Source of the DNA: Craspedostauros australis
Taxonomy: Eukaryota > Bacillariophyta > Bacillariophyceae > Mastogloiales > Achnanthaceae
Direction: 5' to 3'
NCBI GenBank assembly: GCA_026770025.1
Contig: JAMXDE010000004.1
Location: 1,550,001 to 1,614,000 of the forward strand
Length of the DNA stretch: 64,000 nt
The notes below the pieces were generated by a model. The model had not been told where the DNA came from and ran no database searches. It saw only the letters and a program-made list of their open reading frames with translations. Made by a program: the position numbers and the translations under genes. Shown here one piece after another: positions 33,324 through 43,600 of this stretch. Numbering within the stretch: the stretch's first letter is position 1; each line of letters starts with the position of its first letter.

Positions 33324-33410
33324 CGTTTCGAAACGTTACGATTGAAATCCTACGTTTCTACCACCATCAGCACAGCAACACTCGCCATTACCCTTACCAC
33401 CACCATCATC

Positions 33411-36400
33411 ATGAGCTCCCTCTTTGGCAAGTCCGATCGTTACCCCATCGTGTTCGACGGAAAGAAGTCCAACTGGAACGCATGGAGCGCTAAGTTCCTC
33501 ACCCGCGCTGAACGCAAGGGCTACGGGAACTTTTACCTCCAAGCTGCGGATGCCGTGGTGGTGAAGGATGAACCTCTCGGACCATCCGGTCTTGCCCCAA
33601 CGACGGGCGGAGACTCGGGTACGGGGGAACCCAAGAAGGTGTCAGCCATGTCCTACACGGAGAAGGCTGAGTACCGGAAGGCGTTGGCGAAGTACGCGTT
33701 TGAAGAACTGACCATGGCTATCAACCATGAAACTCCGGAAGGCAATGTTGCCTTCATGGCTGTGCTGGGATGCAAGAGCGGTACCTACAAAGATGGTGAT
33801 CCACGCAAGGCGTGGAAGGCGCTCGAGCGCATCTACGAGCAACGTACTGCTCCAGTGAAGGCACAGTTGTTGGCTCAACTCAACGGAATGCGGTTGAAGA
33901 AGGGCGAGCGCCCTGATTCGTTCCTCACCGAGATGGAGGTGCTCCGCAACCGTTTGGGGAATGCTGGCGTGAAGATCGACGTCGAGCAATACAACATGCT
34001 TGTACTCAACGCTCTCGGGAGAGACTACGAGATGGACGTGAAGCTCATAGAGCTCAAGTTCGCAGGCAAAGAAGACAAGATGACAGTTAAAGACATCCGC
34101 GAGGCCGTGTGCCTCACCTACGACCGCCACCATACCAAACATGGTTCTAAGCGCGAAGGAGGCAACCATGGCAAGGAGGAGATGGCCTTGGCCGCGATCG
34201 GCGGATTCAAGGGCAACTGTCGCAACTGTGGCATCTACGGACACAAGAAGGCGGACTGTCGCTCCCCTACAAAGAGCGGCAACGGCAAGCAAGGCGGTGG
34301 CGCCAAGAAGAATGGCAACCGCGGCAACGGCAACCGCAACAACGGCAACTTCAGCGCCGGAGGCTTCAACGGCAAGTGCAAGTTCTGTGGCAAGACAGGC
34401 CACAAAATCTTGCAATGCTTCAAGTTGAAAGCAGCGATGAAGGACGCAGACTCAGCCAATGTAGCTACTGACGGGATGGACGGCATGAACGACGTCGCGC
34501 TGGTCACCGTCGATGATGTGATGATGTGTCACGAAATCGCAGAGGATGGAAAAATCGCGCGCAACATCGAAAATGTGAGCGAAACCAAAATTCTCACCAA
34601 CCACGAAATCGTGACAACACACACCCACGACACGGAGAGCGGCATCGAAAACCTCATGGAGGACATGGCTCTCATGGTCGTCGATGGAAACCTGGCCGCA
34701 GGATTCTACAACGGGACCAACAACAACAATGACGATGGATCGGTCGAAGTGGTTGGGATTCGCAGCCCGAACGACTACGGTTATTACGGACCACAAGTCA
34801 ACGCGGATCGCATGATGAGTGACAACTTGTTCTCGTCTGATGAGAGCGAAGCTGACGAAACCGAAAGCAACGAGATCGCGATGCCCGGCATCGACCTCCA
34901 CGCGACGGCCTCAGCAAGGCGACCAGAGCCAATCCACAACGTGCGCCCCATCCGCTCCTACTTGGACGGATTGATCGAGACCGCGTCTCGACGCGACAGA
35001 GACAACGCGTGGTGCCCACTGTGCCTAACCAAAGGGCCTTTGTTCTCGTGGTGTGTTGACTGCCCGTTCTGCCCATTCTTGATCCTCATCCCAGGAGGAC
35101 CAAAGGGAGACGTGCCTGTAACACCAGCCGAGAAGCTCCAACGCCGCCAAATCCTTGGAAGCGACAACCCTCCCTATGCGGTGAGATGCTCGCTGTCCAA
35201 CGTGATGCCTGCGAACGATGTTCGTTCCGACCTCTCGCTCATCTGCTATGACGCGATGGAGGCATACCAAGGCATCAACGAGAACCGCATGGAAGTGCGG
35301 AGTGTGTACTTCATGCTGATGACCATCGGCGTGATCGGAGCATACGACGTGGCGAGTAAGGCAATCGACATCAACGATCTGCTTGAGGAGAATCGTCTCC
35401 CGCCACTCCCGAAGAACCTGATCTCGCGTATGAGCGCCATGGCCGCGGATCGCCTGCTCTGGATTCACCATCCATCGGACAACGGCGTACGCGACGGACA
35501 CATGTTCGACGAGTTGCCTGTCTACGGGTACAACCATGCGCATGAACTAGCCATGGTGATCGGTGACATGTACGACGCCGGCGAACGCAAGAAGACCATC
35601 GCGCCAGATCGCCACGAGGCAAACACCTGGCTTGGCGACTCGGGGGCATCGTGCCATCTCACCAACAGCGACGAGGGCATGACCAACTTGCGCCTCGCGA
35701 GCTTCGCAGTGAAAGTGGGAAGCGGGCGCTACCTCAAAGCAACGAAGGTGGGCGACAAACGCATGAAAGTGATGCAGAAGGATGGCTCGGAAGTCATCAT
35801 CATCCTCAAGGCGGTGAAGTTCGTCCCCAAGCTTTGGGTCAACCTCCTGAGCATCACGAAGGCACTCGAAAGCGGATTCGACATCAGCAACAAGGGTGTG
35901 GTGATGGCTCTCGAGAAGAACGGATTGCGCATCCGTTTCGACCGCATCATGGCGACTCACAGTGGATTCGTCTCCGGCGTGAACATGGTGGCGGTCCCAG
36001 CCGAACATGAGATGGCAAACATTGGTGTGTCCACCGGCAAGGCGGTCGACATCAATCAAATCCATAAAATGTTAGGCCACGTTGACACTTACACTATCTC
36101 GCGCACTGCTGCGCGATACGGATGGAATGTCATAGGACGAATGAATCCATGTGAGGACTGTGCTATCGGCAAATCTCGACAAAAATGTTTGTCGAAAATG
36201 TCACAGGCGAAGGCGAGCAGAGTTGGCGAACGGCTGTTCATGGATACCTCCAGTGTCCAGACGTACAGTTTTGGTCGCGGAAAATTCTGGCTCCTGATCA
36301 TTGACGACCACAGCGACTACTGCTGGAGCTACTTCATCAAAGAGAAGAGTGAAGTGGGATCGAAGATGATGTCGCTCTTGAGATGGCTCAAGGCGAATCA

Positions 36401-39215
36401 GAACGTGACTGTCATGAATATCAGGTGTGACAACGCAGGAGAGAACTACAGCGCAGAGGCGCAGCTACTCAAGGAGGGATTCGGCCCGACGTTCGAATAC
36501 ACGGCAGCTTCAACTCCACAGCAGAATGGTCGCGTGGAACGGAAGTTCGCTGTGCTATGCGGAAAGGTCAGGGCGATGCTCAATCAGACCCACGTACCAA
36601 AGCATCTACGAGGAAAGCTATGGGCCGAAGCAGCAAGAACAGCAACGCAACTCGAGAACATCATTGGAACGAAGTCGAGAGAACCGGCTTGCGTACTATT
36701 CAATGGGCAGACACCCACATACGTGGACAGACTGCGTTTGTTCGGCGAGATTGGCATGGTGTTCATTGGAGGCCGAGTGATCAAGGCGAAGCTGGACGAT
36801 CGGTCCAAACCGGCCATGTTCGTCGAATACGGACAGTCACATGCGAGCGGTGTATACCGAATGATGAATCTCGCAACGGCAAGGATCCTAATCACGCGAG
36901 ACGTGACATGGATGAACCAGTCGTATGGGCAATTCAAGGGTGTTGAGAATGCCAACAGGTCGGTGATATATGATCTAGATGACGACGACTATGAGACTGG
37001 AGATGCAATCCAGAGAAAGAGAGTGACTTGGGGGCGAAGCTCGAATATCGCGAGGAACGCGAAGATCGGCGTAGCAGAGAGGAGCGGAAGAGCCGGACAC
37101 ACGAAAGGAAACACAGATGACACCGCTCACGAGCAAGATGACTTGCTACCTACCCAAGGGGAAGAACCATCGTACAATGATGAGGGCGATGAATCCGGAA
37201 GGGACAATGACCGTGCGGGGCGGATCGATTCAGCTATTGAGCAATCGACTGCTCGCACTCCCGTGAGACCATTGGCGCGCGTACCGAGGATGGTGAGTGG
37301 CCTGGCAGGCTACAACAACTCACCGATTCCCCAAGAGGAGAGGGAACGAGAATCAGAATCAGATTCGGAATCGGAGGCAGACGAAGCATCAGCATCAGGA
37401 GATGAGGATGGCTATGACACTGCGCAGGAGACAATGATAGTCCCCGCGGCTACTGGAGGACCCAACTTCCACACAGATGGGTCGATGTTCAACAGAGACG
37501 TCGCCAGCATGATGATTGATACTACCCAAGGGAGGATGAGACTCATCGACTTCATCGCTGCGAGTCAAGATGTTGAGAACGAACGGAATGGTGAATGGTC
37601 CGAACAAGCCAATACGGCTGTGATGTTGGATCCAACGACGTTCGAGGAGTGCTGGGATCATGCTGATCCCGAGAAGAGAGAGAAGTGGCGCGGGGCTATC
37701 AACAAGGAGTTTACCGACATGGCCAGAAGAGGAGTATGGCAGAAGATCAAAAAGAGCGAGATGCCAGACGACCGACGATGCGTGAAGACCAAATGGGTGT
37801 TCAAGGAGAAGAGGAACGGCGTGTTCCGCGCCCGACTGGTTGCATGTGGGTACTCCCAGATTGCAGGAGTCGACTTCTCAGCGCATCATGCACCGGTGAT
37901 CCACGACGCTACCTACCGAGTGATGCTAACCATGAAGATGCTTCTTCGAATGGACTGCATCATCATCGACTTCGAGACAGCGTTCTTGCATGGGGATCTC
38001 GAAGAAGAGATCTACATGCAATGCCCGAAAGGCATGAGGCATGAGGCAAATGAATGCTTGTTGCTCAAGAAGACAATCTATGGGCTCGTGCAGAGCGCCA
38101 GGCAATGGAACAAGAAGCTGGTCGACATGCTGATCGAAATGGGATTCAGACAGAGCAAGGTGGATCCATGCCTCCTGATTCGGAATCAGGAAGGGAGACT
38201 GTTACTGATCGGAACCTACGTCGACGACTGCCTGTGCATCGGGGATGAACAGGAGCTGAAGGACCTTGTGGGGGACATCAAGGCAAAGCGATTCGGTATC
38301 AAGGTGGAAGAAGATCTCGAAGACTACCTCAGTTGTAAGATCAACTTCAACCACGACGAGACCAATTGCTGGGTGAACCAACCGCACATCATCAACAACA
38401 TCGTCAGTACTTTCAAGGACGACGTGATGAAGCTGCAACGATACGGTACACCAGGGACGCCGGGACAAGGCATCCAGAGAGAGAGTGACTCACCAAAGGT
38501 CGACAAGCAGCGACACAGCAACTACCGAAGCGGAGTGGGGATGCTGCTGTACCTGGTGAAACACTCAAGACCCGACATCGCCAATGCAGTGCGAGAGCTG
38601 ACCAAGGTGTTGGACGGACCAACGGCCGCAGCGTACAAAGAGATGCTGAGAGTCATGAAGTTCGTGTCGGACACGAGGGAGTACGGTCCGAAGATGAGAC
38701 CGAAACCCTTGGAGAACGATGCATGGAAGATTGTGGTGTACACCGACAGCGAGTTCGCTGGTGACAAGGACAATCGCATCAGTGTGGGAGGACACCTCGT
38801 CCTACTACAGGGAGTACCTATCATCTGGAGATCGAAGGCACAACGCAGCGTGACGCTGAGCTCAACGGAGGCAGAGTACGTTGCACTGTCGGAAGCAGGC
38901 AAGGAGATCCGCTTCCTGACGCAATTGATGAGTGACATCGGGTTGGAGATACACAAGCCGACAGACGTGATGGTTGACAACGTGGGAGCAATCTTCATCG
39001 CTTCCAACCCATCAACATCGGCCAGAACCAGGCACATCGATATCCGACATCACTTCATCCGAGAGCTGATTGCGAACAAAGAGGCTAGAGCCCGGTTCGT
39101 ACGTTCAGAGGACAACATCGCAGACGGCTTCACCAAGAACACGAAGAAAGAGATCTACGACAGACACAAGGGAGATATCATTCAGCCTCGGTCAGCAGTG
39201 GACCGAGAGGAGTGA
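33411..39215 (+). CDS. Copia Gag-Pol polyprotein
   Basis: A single 1934-residue frame; the ATG at 33411 (MSSLFGKSD) is the first in frame. Order: Gag domain (to ~34190), two CCHC knuckles (CRNCGIYGHKKADC ~34216 and CKFCGKTGHKILQC ~34377), an acidic spacer, and a Cys-rich patch CPLC...CVDCPFC (~35010-35080). Next come aspartic protease (LGDSGASCH ~35630), integrase zinc part and catalytic core (~36050-36950), an acidic Ser-rich linker, reverse transcriptase with YVDDCLCIG (~38218) and RNase H with TEAEYVALSEA (~38865). The order PR-IN-RT-RH is diagnostic of Ty1/Copia. The long spacer between Gag and protease with a Cys patch is unusual; a related segment occurs in the older Copia element of this window. 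Confidence 0.92.
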   Translation: MSSLFGKSDRYPIVFDGKKSNWNAWSAKFLTRAERKGYGNFYLQAADAVVVKDEPLGPSGLAPTTGGDSGTGEPKKVSAMSYTEKAEYRKALAKYAFEELTMAINHETPEGNVAFMAVLGCKSGTYKDGDPRKAWKALERIYEQRTAPVKAQLLAQLNGMRLKKGERPDSFLTEMEVLRNRLGNAGVKIDVEQYNMLVLNALGRDYEMDVKLIELKFAGKEDKMTVKDIREAVCLTYDRHHTKHGSKREGGNHGKEEMALAAIGGFKGNCRNCGIYGHKKADCRSPTKSGNGKQGGGAKKNGNRGNGNRNNGNFSAGGFNGKCKFCGKTGHKILQCFKLKAAMKDADSANVATDGMDGMNDVALVTVDDVMMCHEIAEDGKIARNIENVSETKILTNHEIVTTHTHDTESGIENLMEDMALMVVDGNLAAGFYNGTNNNNDDGSVEVVGIRSPNDYGYYGPQVNADRMMSDNLFSSDESEADETESNEIAMPGIDLHATASARRPEPIHNVRPIRSYLDGLIETASRRDRDNAWCPLCLTKGPLFSWCVDCPFCPFLILIPGGPKGDVPVTPAEKLQRRQILGSDNPPYAVRCSLSNVMPANDVRSDLSLICYDAMEAYQGINENRMEVRSVYFMLMTIGVIGAYDVASKAIDINDLLEENRLPPLPKNLISRMSAMAADRLLWIHHPSDNGVRDGHMFDELPVYGYNHAHELAMVIGDMYDAGERKKTIAPDRHEANTWLGDSGASCHLTNSDEGMTNLRLASFAVKVGSGRYLKATKVGDKRMKVMQKDGSEVIIILKAVKFVPKLWVNLLSITKALESGFDISNKGVVMALEKNGLRIRFDRIMATHSGFVSGVNMVAVPAEHEMANIGVSTGKAVDINQIHKMLGHVDTYTISRTAARYGWNVIGRMNPCEDCAIGKSRQKCLSKMSQAKASRVGERLFMDTSSVQTYSFGRGKFWLLIIDDHSDYCWSYFIKEKSEVGSKMMSLLRWLKANQNVTVMNIRCDNAGENYSAEAQLLKEGFGPTFEYTAASTPQQNGRVERKFAVLCGKVRAMLNQTHVPKHLRGKLWAEAARTATQLENIIGTKSREPACVLFNGQTPTYVDRLRLFGEIGMVFIGGRVIKAKLDDRSKPAMFVEYGQSHASGVYRMMNLATARILITRDVTWMNQSYGQFKGVENANRSVIYDLDDDDYETGDAIQRKRVTWGRSSNIARNAKIGVAERSGRAGHTKGNTDDTAHEQDDLLPTQGEEPSYNDEGDESGRDNDRAGRIDSAIEQSTARTPVRPLARVPRMVSGLAGYNNSPIPQEERERESESDSESEADEASASGDEDGYDTAQETMIVPAATGGPNFHTDGSMFNRDVASMMIDTTQGRMRLIDFIAASQDVENERNGEWSEQANTAVMLDPTTFEECWDHADPEKREKWRGAINKEFTDMARRGVWQKIKKSEMPDDRRCVKTKWVFKEKRNGVFRARLVACGYSQIAGVDFSAHHAPVIHDATYRVMLTMKMLLRMDCIIIDFETAFLHGDLEEEIYMQCPKGMRHEANECLLLKKTIYGLVQSARQWNKKLVDMLIEMGFRQSKVDPCLLIRNQEGRLLLIGTYVDDCLCIGDEQELKDLVGDIKAKRFGIKVEEDLEDYLSCKINFNHDETNCWVNQPHIINNIVSTFKDDVMKLQRYGTPGTPGQGIQRESDSPKVDKQRHSNYRSGVGMLLYLVKHSRPDIANAVRELTKVLDGPTAAAYKEMLRVMKFVSDTREYGPKMRPKPLENDAWKIVVYTDSEFAGDKDNRISVGGHLVLLQGVPIIWRSKAQRSVTLSSTEAEYVALSEAGKEIRFLTQLMSDIGLEIHKPTDVMVDNVGAIFIASNPSTSARTRHIDIRHHFIRELIANKEARARFVRSEDNIADGFTKNTKKEIYDRHKGDIIQPRSAVDREE

Positions 39216-39286
39216 GAGGGATGGTGGTGCAAGAGAGTGATGGAGTGTGGAATCTATGGTATGATGTCGATGCGACAATGGAAGGG

Positions 39287-40076
39287 TGTCAGGAATCGAG
39301 GGTGCGACTATGTCGTATTATCCTAGATTGCCGCACCTCCCATAATACCAAAATTAGACTGACCGATCTATCAAAGTCGGACACGCTCCCAAGTCCATTG
39401 TGGACCTCCTCCTCTGTGTGTCAAGAGTATGACGGACGACGGACAGACTAATCGTGAGACATGGTTTGAGTGGATTGACGAACTGGCATGGCGAACGATG
39501 GATGTGAAAGAGAGACCGGAACACCGAAGTGTTCCAAACATGAGGGTTGACTGGTTAACCTGAAACATCTATGCGAATGCGCTATCACGGTTGAGTCGCT
39601 CGGAACCCAGAACATGATTACGTGACTGACAGAGAACCAGCGAAGGAGAACAAAGCGCGGACTGGAACAGCATCGAAGGACTGGACTGATCGTGCCAGAA
39701 CTCCATGTTCTGAGCAAGTGTGATTGTTGGTGAACACGTGAGAAGAGTGAGTGAACAATACGGAAGAGTACACTGAATGAGTGAATGGATGCCTGATGAG
39801 AAGAGAGTGAATCGAGCATCAGCATGTATGCGCCTCAGGAGTGTAGACCGATCTCTCAACAGCTGAGCATGATGAAATGCACTTGTCATGAGCAATGAAA
39901 TGGGCATGACAGAGAGAGACTGCAATGATGATCATGAGGGGCAACTACAGAAGGCCATCAGCATCATCATGGGCAAACGAGTTGACGATTTGAGAAAGGA
40001 GTATGTTGTTCTCACAGTTCTAAAACGGTAAAGTTTAATAAGCATTAGACTCTACTATAACCCCGGATTTCCAACA
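39287..40076 (+). repeat. 3' LTR of young Copia element
   Basis: 790 bp direct copy of 32534-33323, immediately after a purine-rich tract and ~70 bp past the Gag-Pol stop. Confidence 0.93.
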
Positions 40077-40607
40077 TCCGAGGCGGTCACAACCATATGG
40101 TCTATATTGTGTTTGAGTTTGATGGTATGGAGGTATGCTTGCGTTTAGTGCTCCCATGGAGGTCGGAACGATATTTGACCACTCCGATCCACATTTTCGG
40201 TGGCAAGTTTGGAGAATTCTGGTTCCAATTCTTGCGTCATCGTGATGTGTCGATGGTTGGATCACTTCTTTGGACCAATCAGAACAAGAAAACATGTCAA
40301 CCAGAACCCAAAAACGTCCGTGAATGATAGGGGTGCTTGATGGATCACATCAGTGCTCATAGAGCAAGAGAGAAACAGCCACCAAACTTCAGGATTCTAT
40401 ATATAAACGCTATATGATGCTATATTGGAAATATGAGTACAGGATGGCCCACACGAGCTGAGCGCGGAGAGTTGGACTACGGTTGATGCTGTGTTTTGGC
40501 CTGTTTTTGTTCGGGACTTACGTAGAACGTGTACCACGATCTACACGACATTTTTCTTGTAACCAACTGTAACCAATTTTTTTGGTTACAGCCGGCTCTT
40601 TGAGGCA
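40077..40607. other. Right subterminal part of the TGCC-ended element
   Basis: No gene. The last ~60 bp hold GTAACCAACTGTAACC and GGTTACAGCCGGCTC and end in the inverted TGCC terminus. The segment starts with the 3' copy of the TCCGAG target duplication of the young Copia element. Confidence 0.65.
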
Positions 40608-43600
40608 CTAGCGAAAATCGAAGAAACGACAACACCGAAACAGACGGAAATCAAGGGCGCGAGCGCACCAACGACGAAACAACAAGACAAGATGGTGACA
40701 TCAGCCAACACGAACAAGCGACACATCAAGGCGCCGATGTTCAGTGGTAAACAAGAAGACTATAGTGCATGGGAGTCCCAAGCGAAGGCATACGCTCGTG
40801 CACAGAAGACGAGAGACGTGATGTTGGGCAAGACGAAGATTCCAACAGTGAGTGAGATCGTGGCAGCCACCAATGATGCCAAGGAAGCGATGGAGGAAAC
40901 CTACGAGCTGGCATGTGACTGCTTCAGCAATCTAATCCTCATGATGGATGCAGAGAAAGGGAAAGGCAAGCAGGCCATCCAGTACATCAATCAATGCGTC
41001 TCCGACAACTACCCTGAGGGGAATCCACACACGGCGTGGAAAGTCCTTGCGGAGAAGTTCCGCCCATCCGACGCGGCGACGAAGATCAAGCTCAAGCGCC
41101 AATTCAACAACAAAAAGATGAAGAGAGACTCGGACCCCGACGTATACATCACGCGACTCGAGCTTCTACGCTCACGTCTCCACAATGTTGGATACACGAT
41201 CACCAACAAGGAAATGATCATGCAAATCCTCAGTACAGTAAGCGTGGAGTACAGAACTCACATTGTGAGCTTCAATCATCAACTCACGTTTAATCCGACA
41301 GTGGTCACCATCAACGCGATCAGAGGAGTACTCCGCACAGCACACGCCACTCATCAAGGAGGAAAGGCGTACATCGGCGACTTCCAAGACAGTAACATGA
41401 AGAGCAACGACACCGGCTTCACAAGCACCGGTAACTTCAAGGGGACCTGCCACAACTGTGGTGTGTATGGTCACAGATCCGCCGATTGCCCAGAACGCAA
41501 GAAATCGAACAACAAGAAAAACAACAACTACAACAAAATGAACGGAAAGCGCAACAACAATCGCAACAAGGGAAGCGGCTTCAACAGGAAGCGCAACTAC
41601 TGCGGCATCTTTGGACATCGCGAGGCGGAGTGCCGAAAGAAGAAGTTCATCGAGAAGAAGAAGGCCGACGAGCAGGCCAACACAGCAACACAAGGACACG
41701 ACAAGAGCGGGCACGAGATGGTACTCTCTGCAAAGGACATGCCGCTCTGCATGTTGGTGTCCGATGACTACATCAAAGACTCCTTCTTCGATAACTTCGA
41801 GTATGTCGGGAGTGACGACGAAGTGCAGGACGATGAGATCGTCCTGGAGTGGCTCAGCGAGGAGCCCATCATCCACGAGGTGGATCCAAGACGCGAAGTG
41901 AGCTACAAATGCTGCTTCAACGCAAACAACCTGATCGGTCCATACGGCGACGGAGCCGAGATGGGCAACGAGGCCATCGATAGCGACATCGAAGAGGCCA
42001 TGAGCGAAGACAACAAAGACGCCGACGAAGATGGCGCAGACGAAGACGACGACGATACTACCAGAGACGGGGCGAACCGCGCCGAGGCGTTGCCTCCCCC
42101 AGCAATGCGAAACGAGAGAACGGGCATCTTCGACGAGGATGACAGCGACGAATCCGAGGACGGCAATCATCCAGACGACAGCTTCAATCCAAACGAGCGT
42201 GTCGTCTACCCAGGGAACATCGACTTTCCACCAATCGAGGATCCCAACAGGTCCGACTACCTCCATCGTCAGGATACCGTTCCATATGCAACAGAGACAG
42301 CATTGGTAATCCAGAAGCAACTCATCTTCGATGCTGTGATGGAAGCAGGAGTGAAACTGTTCCCAGGAGTCGCAGAAGGCGTACTCAGACCAATATGGGT
42401 GAACATGATGGGATCCATCCTATCCAAGAACTTCAGATCAATTGAAGAGATCCTCGCCAACTCGGTCATCATCAACCAACTGTTGGAAGCGGACAACACA
42501 GAGACGATCCCAGAGACGGACCTACACTACCTCCTTGGGGGATGCATGCGCGTGCTCTTACGCGAACGATCACGCGTCCATCCTTACGATCCAGTCACAG
42601 GATCACATCGAAACAGTACGATTCCATCGGACTATGCACAACTACCCGACAACATGGATGATGAGGATCACCATGATCCGTACGACCAAGATAGAGTTCA
42701 CGAAGACGACGACGACGGCAGCTTTGACGACAAGATAGCTGCAGCTGCCGTGGAGCAGCTCCACAAGCTGAGCGCCAAGTACAAGGACAAGGTCAACAAG
42801 GACACCTGACTCGCCGATAGCGGAGCTTCGTGTCACATTGTCAACTCGGACGCCGCTCTCTTCAACGTGCGGCACATCAAGTCCTTCGTCCAAGTGGGGG
42901 ACAGCATGAAGCTGGACTCTCCCAAAATGGGATCCATTCGCTTGAAAGTCAAACAGCGAGACAACACTGGCCACGTCATCCGGCTCGATGATGTGAAGTA
43001 CACACCCAAGATGGCGGTGAACCTTTTCTCCACGAACAAGGCTCTGTACAACGGTTACCAGCTTGGTAACAACGGCATTCTGATGGACATCATCAACGGA
43101 TCCGGAACGAAGATCGTGCTCGATCGAGTCTTCCCCACATCCAACGGATTCATCACGGGAGTGCAGATGCATCCCATCATGCCAACAGACGACGACAAGG
43201 CTTGTACAGTCATCGTCAAGAATCCATCCAAGGAGATCAGCGCGGTGAACCTGCACCGAATGCTCGGACACGCACCACTCGAAACCATGAAGCGGACAGC
43301 CGCCCAATACGGAAGGAAGATTATCGGCGAGATGCTGGTATGTCGCGACTGCGCGGTCGCGAACGCAAGAGTGAAGAACATCTCGAAGGTGACGATCCCG
43401 AGAGCAACTCGCCGCGGCGAACGTCTCTTCATTGACATTAGTTACACTAAACACAGAAGCTTCAGAGATAAACGCTACTGGACCCTGATCGTGGACGACT
43501 GCACGGATCACTGCTGGAGTTTCTTTCTCAAGAACAAAAGTGATCAACCAGGATACATCAAACGATTCGTCCAGATGATCAAGTCACAGACTGGTGATCA

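Larger units (their letters stand above)
32534..40076 (+). mobile_element. Copia-type LTR retrotransposon, young, looks whole
   Basis: LTRs of 790 bp at 32534-33323 and 39287-40076, starting TGTCAGG and ending CCAACA, differ at about five positions by eye (~0.6%), so the insertion is recent. A TCCGAG target duplication flanks it (32528-32533 and 40077-40082). A purine tract (AATGGAAGGG) precedes the 3' LTR. The bases after the 5' LTR (CGTTTCGAAACG) do not look like the usual initiator tRNA-Met primer site. One Gag-Pol frame fills the inside, and the element looks whole. Confidence 0.9.
20798..40607. mobile_element. TGCC-ended non-autonomous DNA element, filled by later insertions
   Basis: Both ends carry TGCCTCAAAGAGCCGG in inverted orientation and both are flanked by CTAG (20794-20797 and 40608-40611), a 4 bp target duplication. 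Subterminal GGTTACAATTGGTTAC-type words follow on the inside. The left subterminal part shares TTGACCCCATT and the general arrangement with the left end of the piggyBac-type element at 58462, so I infer a related non-autonomous family. Without the later insertions it would be only about 0.95 kb (20798-21194, ~32511-32533 and 40077-40607). It carries no transposase of its own that I can see. Confidence 0.75.

Noticed and set aside
33642-34415. 257-codon minus-strand frame over the Copia gag region
   Set aside because: Shadow of the Gag-Pol frame on the opposite strand.
41172-42320. 382-codon minus-strand frame over the old Copia gag region
   Set aside because: Val/Ala-rich shadow of the plus-strand Copia coding region.
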